Shown in pieces: positions 1-5,825 of a stretch of 5,825 bases of DNA. The stretch's first letter is position 1, and each line of letters begins with the position of its first letter. The position numbers and the translations under genes were made by a program. The notes beneath the pieces are model-generated. The model made no database searches. It had not been told where the DNA came from and worked only from the letters and a program-made list of their open reading frames with translations. Origin of the DNA: Flavobacteriales bacterium (GTDB lineage: Bacteria; Bacteroidota; Bacteroidia; Flavobacteriales_D; Crocinitomicaceae); contig CANHJY010000133.1 in assembly GCA_947461185.1 (NCBI GenBank), positions 1 through 5,825 on the forward strand. The letters run 5' to 3'.

Positions 1-954
1 GTAGCGCCAAATACAAGTTCAAGTATTATCGATAAATTGAAAATTGGCATGTCTGCAGTTGGTGGTTCTCAAACTGATGAAATGCAAGGCTATTACAATA
101 CAGGGTTTAAGCAATTTGAATTAACTGATGAGACCAAAGGGGCGCTTGATTTCTTCCCTCCACTATCAACAAGATTCGGAAGTGTTAATTTAAGTTCAGG
201 ATCGGAAATTCTTGTATATCAAAAGATTGGAAGTATAAATAAAAAGGATCCTTTGCTTTATTTTAATAAACGAGGTAATGTGAAGTATGGGGTTTTATTT
301 GGTCAAGGAATTTGGAAAAGGAAGTTAATTGATTACATAAGGACTAAATCATTTGATCATGTTGGAGAAATTATTCAAAAATCACTTCAATATCTTTTAG
401 TTAAACAGAATGATTCACCTTTAAGGGTAACTATGCCCAAAAGATATAGCAAAGACGAGGAGGTTTTTGTCAACGCTTCCTTCTACAATGAATCTATGGA
501 GTTGATAACAAGTCCGATTATAAATTTAAGCTTGACTGATGAAAATAATAAAACTTCCAAATTTCAATTTGGGGTAGTAGGAAATATGTACAAGCTTTCA
601 ATGGGGAAATTAAATCCTGGCAAATACAATTGGTCTGCTACTACAACTTTTAATGGGAAAAACTATAAAAAAAGTGGCGTTTTTGTGGTTGAGGATATTT
701 CTCTTGAGCAACTCGATAATCACGCAAATCATAACTTACTTAAACAATTGACTAAACAGTCGAACGGAGCTTTTAATGAACTTAAGGATTATAAGAAAAG
801 TATAGATGCCATTTTAAAAAGGGGCGATATTGCAACCGTATCCTACAAAGAAACAGCCTTTAACGATTTGATTGATCAGCGCATGTTATTTTTCATACTA
901 TTGTTTTTACTTTCTTATGAATGGTTTATGAGACGCTGGCATGGGTCTTATTAA
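1..954 (+). CDS. Conserved Bacteroidota membrane protein of unknown function, C-terminal part (5' truncated by window)
   Basis: The frame is open from base 1 to the TAA at 952-954, giving 317 visible residues. No credible start is in the window: the TTG at 37 lies in the middle of the open frame and is not a start. Near visible residues 97-105 is a GVLFGQGIW segment followed by basic residues, then a beta-rich stretch (about 140-230) that looks like an Ig-like sandwich. A segment LEQLDNHANHNLL follows at about 235-247. One hydrophobic helix (bases 883-918, FFILLFLLSYEWF) sits at the very end, before a basic tail RRWHGSY. This order resembles large Bacteroidota proteins, about 650-700 residues by recollection, often annotated as hypothetical or VWA/glutamine-amidotransferase-like membrane proteins. 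In those I remember GEGLW and ADHNLL where this copy has GQGIW and ANHNLL. The short basic tail after the helix suggests the bulk is periplasmic, which is inference. Family assignment is moderate and function is unknown. Confidence 0.75.
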   Translation, partial: VAPNTSSSIIDKLKIGMSAVGGSQTDEMQGYYNTGFKQFELTDETKGALDFFPPLSTRFGSVNLSSGSEILVYQKIGSINKKDPLLYFNKRGNVKYGVLFGQGIWKRKLIDYIRTKSFDHVGEIIQKSLQYLLVKQNDSPLRVTMPKRYSKDEEVFVNASFYNESMELITSPIINLSLTDENNKTSKFQFGVVGNMYKLSMGKLNPGKYNWSATTTFNGKNYKKSGVFVVEDISLEQLDNHANHNLLKQLTKQSNGAFNELKDYKKSIDAILKRGDIATVSYKETAFNDLIDQRMLFFILLFLLSYEWFMRRWHGSY

Positions 955-1020
955 AAAGTTTTTTTTAATACCAATAATAAACAATACTTTTTTGCGTTAA
1001 ATGGGCTTCAAAAAGTGCCT

Positions 1021-1167
1021 ATGACAAAAAAATACCCTGCAATCTCAAATTCTTCAATTTTAAAGTCACGCCCTTCGGAAAAATCTCTTGATTTCATCTT
1101 GTCTTACAGTAAGTCAATTCAAGTGAAAGATTTAAAAAAAGGAAAGGCTGTAATTAATTTGAATTAA
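1021..1167 (+). CDS. Small 48-residue hypothetical protein
   Basis: ATG at 1021 to TAA at 1165-1167 encodes 48 residues beginning MTKKYPAISNSSILKSR and ending KAVINLN. The middle reads PSEKSLDFILSYSKSIQV: a proline-serine cap, an amphipathic helix, then a basic stretch and a short hydrophobic end. There is no signal peptide, membrane segment or cysteine. From memory this resembles short orphan proteins in flavobacteria with a pattern like P-S-x-x-(T/S)-(L/I)-x-F-I-L-x-Y-S-K; I could not check that. Support from the sequence is positional: the stop codon lies one base before a strong terminator, and the ORF fills a gap otherwise without genes. No clear Shine-Dalgarno or -7 element precedes it, so it may be read with the upstream gene, which ends 66 bases before. 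A GTG at 1015 is an alternative start two codons upstream. It could still be a chance ORF. Confidence 0.6.
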   Translation: MTKKYPAISNSSILKSRPSEKSLDFILSYSKSIQVKDLKKGKAVINLN

Positions 1168-1168
1168 C

Positions 1169-1197
1169 AAAAAAAAAGCGCCTTTCGGCGCTTTTTT
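1169..1197. terminator. Bidirectional rho-independent terminator between convergent genes
   Basis: A perfect GC stem, GCGCC (1178-1182) and GGCGC (1187-1191), encloses a four-base loop. It is flanked by nine A (1169-1177) and six T (1192-1197), so the helix can extend by six A-U pairs. Read leftward, the loop is GAAA, a stable GNRA tetraloop, and the hairpin is followed by nine U, so it should work best for the leftward operon whose last stop codon is 17 bases away. Read rightward, the loop is UUUC with a six-U tail, suited to ending the small ORF and the gene before it. Confidence 0.93.
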
Positions 1198-1214
1198 ACA
1201 TTTATAAATTAGTG

Positions 1215-3284
1215 TTACCAAATTCTGGAAATTTTATCTTTAGGATTGCGCATTGGTGCACCTTCCTCTATTGAAAATGCATCAAAGAACTCGGGACAAT
1301 TCTTTAAAGGTCCATTAACACGATACATTCCAGGAGAATGCGGATCATTAGCAATTCGATTTTTTAATTCTTCATCCGTGTAATTGATTTTCCATAACTG
1401 AGCGTATGCAATAAAAAAGCGTTGAGCAGGGGTGAAGCCTTCTCTTAATTTTCCGGTTTTGAATTCTTCCGTTCTTGCGTAAGCATGATAAGCCATAGTC
1501 AAACCACCTAAATCAGCAATGTTTTCACCCATCGTTAAGTCAGGGTTAACGCAATGTCCTTCAATTGGGCAAAATGTTGAAAATGTTTCACCCAAAGTGC
1601 CAGTTTTACCTTCGAACTTCGTCTTATCTTCATCAGTCCACCAGTTTCTAAAAGATCCATCTGCAGCGAATTTTGAGCCCATATCATCGAAACCATGGGT
1701 GAATTCATGACCGATAACCATTCCAATTCTTCCATAATTAACAGCATCTTCAGCATTCTCATCGAAGAAAGGTGCCTGCATAATTCCTGCAGGAAAAGCA
1801 ATTTCATTTAATAATGGGTGATAATAAGCATTTACCATGTGGGCTGGCATTCCCCATTTACTTTTGTCAACAGGCTTGTTCAGTTCAGCCATATTTTTTT
1901 TATGAGAATATAGCGCCATAACTTTTAGGTTTTCTACATAATTACTGTTTGAAAATTTTAACCCACTAAAATCTTCCCATTTGTCCGGAAAACCTAACTT
2001 TCTACCAATAGAATTAAGTTTAGTAAGCGCTTCTTTCTTTGTTTCTTCAGACATCCATTCCAAATTGGTAATACGGTCTCTGAATACAACAAGAAGGTTA
2101 TCTACCATTTCATTAACTTTATTTTGTGCTTCTTTCGAAAAATAAAGTGAAACAAAAGCCTTCCCAAGTAATTCTCCAAACTCCTGTCCCGTAATTTCAT
2201 CTATTGCTTGTTCTTTGATAGGCTTCATTTCAGATGTCCCACTTAAAACTTTCCCGTAGAAATTGAAGTTTTGCTCTACAAATTTTTGATCTAAATGTCC
2301 TGCATAATGATTCAACACATTCCACGTAAGGTAATGTTTCCAATCTTCTAAAGATTCCGTTTCCAACATTGAAGAAATCTTTTTAATAAATTCCGGTTGC
2401 GATACGATTAAAGTGTCGAAGGAAGAACTCCCAATATTAGATAGATAGGCATCGAAATCAAATTTACCAAAAAGCGAAATCGCTTCTTTTTTTGAATATT
2501 TGTTGTAAACCAGTTCAGGAACTCTCATTTCCGCAGGGCCCATCATTGATTCTGCTAGCTTTTTTTCAAAATTAACAATTGAATTAGCCATATTTTTAGC
2601 ATCATCTTCTCCATAGGCTAAAAGCGTAAAGGATTTGGCGATATGATCATTGTATAAAGTGACTATTTCGGCCATGTAATCTTCCAAGTAGTAATCCTTA
2701 CTAGGCAGACCAATACCGCCCTGACCTATATAACTGATATTCATATCAACATTCTTTAAATCTTGACCAACGCCAAAACCAAATAAAGAACCTATTCCCA
2801 TAATATGATGCTCAGCAATCATTCTTACAATATCAGATTTGGAGGTCATTTTCTGAATTTTCCTAAGGTCTTCTTGGATAGGCGTCAATGCCAAATTATT
2901 ACGTGCATTCATATCAATAAATGAAGCGTAATAGTTGCCAAGAATTGCAGTATCATTTACAGAATTTCCAGCTTTAGCTGCAAAATTATCAAGTATCGCA
3001 ACTAATTTTTTATTATTGTTTTGTTCCAATTCATTGAAGCTTCCCCAGCTTGATTCGGATGGTGGGACTGGATTGTTTTTAACCCATGTTCCATTTGAGT
3101 ATTGGAAAAAATCGTCAAAAGGTTTTACGCCTTTGTCCATGTTAGACAAGGAGATGGTCGTTGGTTCTTTGGTTATTGCAGACGAATAAACTTCATCTAC
3201 AAAAGGAAGTGTTTCATTGGTTTTACAACCAAAATACAACGGGGTTGTTAAAATTAAGAGTTTATACAGTTTTCGGTTATTCAT
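1215..3284 (-). CDS. M13 family zinc metallopeptidase (neprilysin/PepO-like), probable lipoprotein
   Basis: This 689-residue protein is a zinc-dependent endopeptidase of family M13 (neprilysin, endothelin-converting enzyme, bacterial PepO), which cuts peptides. The N-terminal M13 domain starts near GVKPFDDFF (52-60). The catalytic part holds NAYY (485-488, substrate-backbone binding), FPAGI (497-501), zinc motif HEFTH (526-530; ligands H526 and H530, catalytic E527), third ligand in ENIAD (E587, with D591), and H649 and R655, spaced as the transition-state histidine and carboxylate-binding arginine of neprilysin. All key residues are present, so it should be active. It ends SRIW, lacking the cysteine of the eukaryotic CxxW end. 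The N-terminus has basic NNRKLYK, a short hydrophobic run and Cys20, suggesting lipoprotein export, though the lipobox (YFG-C) is atypical. The start follows an A-rich 10-base gap after the acetyltransferase gene; it is the last gene of the operon. Expected location is periplasm or outer membrane. Confidence 0.96.
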   Translation of the reverse strand: MNNRKLYKLLILTTPLYFGCKTNETLPFVDEVYSSAITKEPTTISLSNMDKGVKPFDDFFQYSNGTWVKNNPVPPSESSWGSFNELEQNNNKKLVAILDNFAAKAGNSVNDTAILGNYYASFIDMNARNNLALTPIQEDLRKIQKMTSKSDIVRMIAEHHIMGIGSLFGFGVGQDLKNVDMNISYIGQGGIGLPSKDYYLEDYMAEIVTLYNDHIAKSFTLLAYGEDDAKNMANSIVNFEKKLAESMMGPAEMRVPELVYNKYSKKEAISLFGKFDFDAYLSNIGSSSFDTLIVSQPEFIKKISSMLETESLEDWKHYLTWNVLNHYAGHLDQKFVEQNFNFYGKVLSGTSEMKPIKEQAIDEITGQEFGELLGKAFVSLYFSKEAQNKVNEMVDNLLVVFRDRITNLEWMSEETKKEALTKLNSIGRKLGFPDKWEDFSGLKFSNSNYVENLKVMALYSHKKNMAELNKPVDKSKWGMPAHMVNAYYHPLLNEIAFPAGIMQAPFFDENAEDAVNYGRIGMVIGHEFTHGFDDMGSKFAADGSFRNWWTDEDKTKFEGKTGTLGETFSTFCPIEGHCVNPDLTMGENIADLGGLTMAYHAYARTEEFKTGKLREGFTPAQRFFIAYAQLWKINYTDEELKNRIANDPHSPGMYRVNGPLKNCPEFFDAFSIEEGAPMRNPKDKISRIW

Positions 3285-3294
3285 TTTGTTTTGT

Positions 3295-3756
3295 TTATGG
3301 TTTGAAAATCATTTCAGTATGAGGAATTCCATCCTCAAGGTATTCTTTATTAGTTGTGATAAATCCGTGCTGATTATAGAAAGAGATTAAATGACTTTGC
3401 GCTGATATTACGATAGTAATATTCCCAAACTCTTCTTTAATAAATTGCATTGTTTTCAGCATTAGCTCATGGCCAACACCTTTTCCACGAATGGATGAAT
3501 CTGTAACAATTCGACCTATCGATACATCTTGATAAGATATTCCTGGTGGCAGTATTCGTGCTGTTGCTACAACTTTTCCTTGCCCATTTCTACAAATCAA
3601 ATGATAGCTTTTCTTGTCTTTTCCATCAAGATCTTGGTAGGCACAATTTTGTTCTACGACAAACACTTCAAGCCTCAATGAAATTAAATCATGAAACTCA
3701 TTGATTAACAGGTCATTATAGTGCTTGATTTGCCAATTAAAATTAACTCTATTCAT
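3295..3756 (-). CDS. elaA: ElaA-family GNAT N-acetyltransferase
   Basis: A 153-residue single-domain GNAT protein, expected to move an acetyl group from acetyl-CoA to an amine; the substrate of ElaA proteins is not established. ElaA hallmarks are visible: LRLEVFVVEQNC (27-38), YQDLDGKD (40-47), the acetyl-CoA pyrophosphate loop RGKGVG (90-95) after IGRIVTD, AQSHL (119-123), FYNQHGF (126-132) and EDGIPH (141-146). Length matches the family (about 150). It is cytoplasmic, with no signal or membrane segment. The ATG lies one base after the TGA of the carboxylase gene, so translation is probably coupled, and the M13 peptidase starts 10 bases after its stop. The subfamily call is firm by motif order; the cellular role is unknown, and equivalence to E. 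coli elaA is inferred from resemblance only. Confidence 0.92.
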   Translation of the reverse strand: MNRVNFNWQIKHYNDLLINEFHDLISLRLEVFVVEQNCAYQDLDGKDKKSYHLICRNGQGKVVATARILPPGISYQDVSIGRIVTDSSIRGKGVGHELMLKTMQFIKEEFGNITIVISAQSHLISFYNQHGFITTNKEYLEDGIPHTEMIFKP

Positions 3757-3757
3757 T

Positions 3758-5401
3758 TCAAGTTTGAATTACACCTACATTATATGGTTTTTCTGCCTTT
3801 TTATGATTAGCCATTTCAATTCCAATACTTATTACTTCCCGCGTTTTTGCAGGATCAATTATCGCGTCAATCCATAATCTACTTGCTGCATAATATGGAG
3901 AAATCTGCTCGTCATAACGACTTTTAATAGAATTGAATAGTTCTTTTTCACGTTCAGGCGTAATTTCTTCACCCTTAGCTTTTAAAGAAGCGACTTCAAT
4001 TTGTAAAAGAACCTTTGCGGCAGAAGCACCGCTCATTACTGCAATTTCCGCTGTAGGCCATCCAACAATCAATCTTGGGTCATACGCTTTTCCGCACATC
4101 GCATAATTGCCTGCACCATAACTATTACCTATTACTATTGTGAATTTAGGAACAACGGAATTTGACATAGCGTTGACCAATTTAGCGCCATCTTTTATAA
4201 TTCCACCATGCTCACTTTTTGACCCAACCATAAAGCCGGTAACGTCTTGTAAGAAAACTAAGGGAATGTTTTTTTGATTGCAATTCATTATAAAACGAGC
4301 AGCTTTATCAGCTGAATCAGAATAAATAACCCCACCAAATTGCATTTCACCTTTGGCGTTTTTTATGATTTCTCTTTGATTCGCAACAATTCCAACACTC
4401 CAGCCATCAATTCGGGCATAAGCACAAATAATTGACTTACCGTAATCCTCCTTGTACTCAGTAAATTCAGAATCATCCACAAGACAGCGTAACAATTCTT
4501 TTGTATTGTATGGTTTTGATCTATCCTGAGGTAGAATTCCGTATACCTTTTTTAAGTCTTCTTTTGGAAGAACAGATGGTTTTCTGTCGAATCCGGCAAG
4601 CTCTGTTTGACCAATTTTATCCATTAGTTTACGAATTGTAGCCAGACATTCTTGATCGTTTTCGGTTTTATAGTCGCAAACACCAGAAATCTCTGTATGC
4701 GTAACTGCTCCTCCTAATGTTTCATTATCAATTGTTTCTCCAATTGCAGCTTTAACCAAGTAAGAACCTGCAAGGAAAATAGTTCCTGTACCATTAACAA
4801 TTAATGATTCATCAGACATTATTGGTAAATATGCCCCACCTGCAACACAACTGCCCATTACTGCAGCAATTTGAACGATTCCCATGGAACTCATAACTGC
4901 ATTGTTTCGAAATATTCTTCCGAAATGCTCTTTGTCTGGAAAAATTTCATCTTGCAGTGGAAGATATACGCCGGCAGAGTCAACAAGGTAAATTATAGGT
5001 AATTTATTTTCTATGGCAATTTCTTGCGCTCTTAGATTCTTTTTACCAGTGATAGGAAACCATGCACCAGCTTTAACTGTAGCATCATTTGCAACAACAA
5101 TGCACTGCTTTCCCGAAACATAACCGATAACAACTACAACACCTCCAGAAGGACAGCCTCCATGCTCTTCGTACATACCGAAACCTGCTAATGCGCCAAC
5201 TTCGAATCTCTTGGTGTTTGGGTCTAATAATAAATCAATTCTTTCTCGAGCTGAAAGTTTCCCTTGCTCATGTAATTTCTCTATTCGTTTTTTACCTCCT
5301 CCTTCATAGATTTTTGAGAGCTCTCTTTCTAAAGCCGATATTTTAAGACGCATTTCATCGTCATTCTTGTTGAATTCCAGCTCTTTTGATTGTATGGCCA
5401 T
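3758..5401 (-). CDS. Acyl-CoA carboxylase beta subunit (carboxyltransferase), methylcrotonyl-CoA carboxylase type
   Basis: This 547-residue carboxyltransferase subunit of a biotin-dependent acyl-CoA carboxylase moves CO2 from carboxybiotin to an acyl-CoA. It has the usual N-terminal region (KLSARERIDLLLD, 48-60), MYEEHGGCPSGG (76-87), an N-terminal crotonase-fold half with MGSCVAGGAY (182-191), and a C-terminal half with QDVTGF (385-390) and GNSYGAGNYAM (425-435); the glycine-rich loops form the oxyanion holes. The segment LVDSAGVYLPLQDEIFPD plus HFGRIF (139-164) is of the methylcrotonyl/geranyl-CoA type, not the propionyl-CoA type, pointing to leucine-type branched-chain catabolism. Length fits the family. 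Substrate identity is inference. The biotin carboxylase/carrier alpha subunit is not in the window and must be encoded elsewhere. It is the first gene of the leftward operon; the ATG at 5401 follows an A-rich leader and a -7-like element. It ends one base before the acetyltransferase start. Confidence 0.95.
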   Translation of the reverse strand: MAIQSKELEFNKNDDEMRLKISALERELSKIYEGGGKKRIEKLHEQGKLSARERIDLLLDPNTKRFEVGALAGFGMYEEHGGCPSGGVVVVIGYVSGKQCIVVANDATVKAGAWFPITGKKNLRAQEIAIENKLPIIYLVDSAGVYLPLQDEIFPDKEHFGRIFRNNAVMSSMGIVQIAAVMGSCVAGGAYLPIMSDESLIVNGTGTIFLAGSYLVKAAIGETIDNETLGGAVTHTEISGVCDYKTENDQECLATIRKLMDKIGQTELAGFDRKPSVLPKEDLKKVYGILPQDRSKPYNTKELLRCLVDDSEFTEYKEDYGKSIICAYARIDGWSVGIVANQREIIKNAKGEMQFGGVIYSDSADKAARFIMNCNQKNIPLVFLQDVTGFMVGSKSEHGGIIKDGAKLVNAMSNSVVPKFTIVIGNSYGAGNYAMCGKAYDPRLIVGWPTAEIAVMSGASAAKVLLQIEVASLKAKGEEITPEREKELFNSIKSRYDEQISPYYAASRLWIDAIIDPAKTREVISIGIEMANHKKAEKPYNVGVIQT

Positions 5402-5427
5402 TTTTATGAGCAGTTTGATTTTATCCT

Positions 5428-5435
5428 CAAATATA
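5428..5435 (-). promoter_or_regulatory. Putative Bacteroidota -7 element for the carboxylase operon
   Basis: On the minus strand this reads TATATTTG, a full match to the Bacteroidota -7 consensus TAnnTTTG. It would start transcription roughly 20 bases before the ATG at 5401. I find no TTG at the expected -33 distance (17-23 bases upstream), so the promoter is weak by consensus or depends on an activator. In AT-rich DNA such an eight-mer can arise by chance. Confidence 0.4.
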
Positions 5436-5550
5436 ATTAAAGTAAGTGGAGTGGGAGCCTCATCTTGATTTCGGAGTTTAGATTTTTTGAATGCCTTAAT
5501 TAAATTACTAATGAAGTTTCAACAGCTCTTTGTTATAAAAATGGTAGTTT

Positions 5551-5576
5551 TTGAATTATTCATCATGTTAAATTTG
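5551..5576 (+). promoter_or_regulatory. Putative Bacteroidota promoter for pcm
   Basis: TAAATTTG (5569-5576) matches the -7 consensus TAnnTTTG, and a TTG (5551-5553) within a T-rich run lies 15 bases upstream as a possible -33 element, slightly closer than the usual 17-23. The -7 element ends only four bases before the ATG at 5581, so the transcript would start at or next to the start codon. The expected transcript would then be leaderless or nearly so. Confidence 0.45.
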
Positions 5577-5580
5577 CGGT

Positions 5581-5825
5581 ATGATGCATGAGGATTCATA
5601 CAAACATAAAGGAATGCGTAAGCAATTAATTGCTGAATTAAAAAAAGACGAAAGGATTAAAAATCAATCTATATTTGACGCATTTGACAAAGTGCCACGT
5701 CATTTTTTTCTTGACCTAGCTTTTGTGGAACAAGCATATAGCAATATTGCTTTTCAAATTGGTGCAGGACAAACGATTTCACATCCCATAACCGTAGCAT
5801 TTCAAACGCAATTGTTAGAGGTAAA
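5581..5825 (+). CDS. pcm: Protein-L-isoaspartate O-methyltransferase, N-terminal part (3' truncated by window)
   Basis: The frame opens at ATG 5581 (a second ATG follows at 5584) and runs off the end after 81 full codons. The product uses S-adenosylmethionine to methylate L-isoaspartyl residues in damaged proteins and so starts their repair in the cytoplasm. Visible family marks are the N-terminal DSYKHKGMRKQLI (5-17), FDKVPRHFFLD (35-45) and IGAGQTISHP (60-69), the substrate-site segment typical of this enzyme. The SAM-binding glycine-rich motif would lie beyond the window. The start was placed upstream of DSYKHKG because that segment is recalled as conserved in Bacteroidota Pcm; the internal ATG at 5614 would remove it. 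It is divergent from the carboxylase operon across 179 bases. Confidence 0.93.
   Translation, partial: MMHEDSYKHKGMRKQLIAELKKDERIKNQSIFDAFDKVPRHFFLDLAFVEQAYSNIAFQIGAGQTISHPITVAFQTQLLEV

Noticed and set aside
37..39. TTG at 37 as the start of the first gene
   Set aside because: The frame is open upstream to base 1, and the product resembles only the C-terminal half of a larger family, so the true start is outside the window.
950..969. AT-only inverted repeat right after the first gene (ATTAAAAA / TTTTTAAT) as a terminator
   Set aside because: The stem has only A-T pairs and a four-base loop, so it would be weak, and such repeats are common in AT-rich DNA. The strong GC hairpin downstream is the better terminator.
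985..994. TACTTTTTTG as a -7 promoter element for the small ORF
   Set aside because: The spacing does not fit TAnnTTTG, since two extra T separate TA from TTTG, and no -33 TTG was found at a suitable distance.
1519..1710. Plus-strand 63-codon ORF inside the M13 peptidase gene
   Set aside because: It lies antisense to the conserved catalytic region, which fully explains the sequence; it has no recognisable protein features.
1535..1807. Minus-strand 90-codon ORF in another frame of the M13 gene
   Set aside because: It is a frame shadow of the coding strand across the zinc-binding region; the real frame is intact, so no frameshift is implied.
2935..3189. Plus-strand 84-codon ORF opposite the N-terminal part of the M13 gene
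   Set aside because: It is antisense to the start of the conserved M13 N-terminal domain and has no start context or family features.
5402..5580. Divergent intergenic region as a place for an RNA gene, riboswitch or small ORF
   Set aside because: It is AT-rich with promoter-like elements only; I saw no stable GC hairpin, tRNA-like fold or convincing ORF.

Overview
The window looks like a chromosomal segment from a low-G+C Bacteroidota, most likely a flavobacterium-like lineage. The basis is the AT-rich sequence, A-rich leaders in place of clear Shine-Dalgarno sites, two TAnnTTTG-type -7 promoter elements, and protein variants typical of that phylum. I name no genus; this is inference from gene content and style, with no database search.

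Layout. Positions 1-954 (+) hold the 3' half of a membrane-anchored protein of a conserved Bacteroidota family of unknown function. Its reading frame is open from base 1, so the true start lies outside the window. After a 66-base gap comes a 48-codon ORF (1021-1167, +), which I call a probable small gene. It ends at a strong bidirectional hairpin terminator (1169-1197). That terminator separates the rightward genes from a leftward three-gene operon. In transcription order the operon is an MCC-type acyl-CoA carboxylase beta subunit (5401-3758), an ElaA-type GNAT acetyltransferase (3756-3295) and an M13 zinc metallopeptidase with a signal peptide (3284-1215). The gaps are 1 and 10 bases, so they are probably one transcript that ends at the shared terminator. 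A 179-base divergent promoter region (5402-5580) separates the operon from the 5' end of pcm (5581 onward, +), which is cut by the window end.

Function. The operon members do not form an obvious pathway. The carboxylase beta subunit points to branched-chain (leucine-type) acyl-CoA breakdown, and its biotin-carrying alpha partner is not in the window. ElaA-type proteins are acetyltransferases of unknown substrate. The M13 enzyme is an envelope peptidase and could supply peptides or amino acids, which is a loose metabolic link at best. Pcm repairs isoaspartyl damage in proteins.

I see no mobile element, CRISPR array, tRNA, rRNA or phage signature, and no convincing new defence or biosynthetic system. 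The least-described items are the small ORF at 1021-1167, the family of unknown function at 1-954, and the very short leader predicted for pcm.
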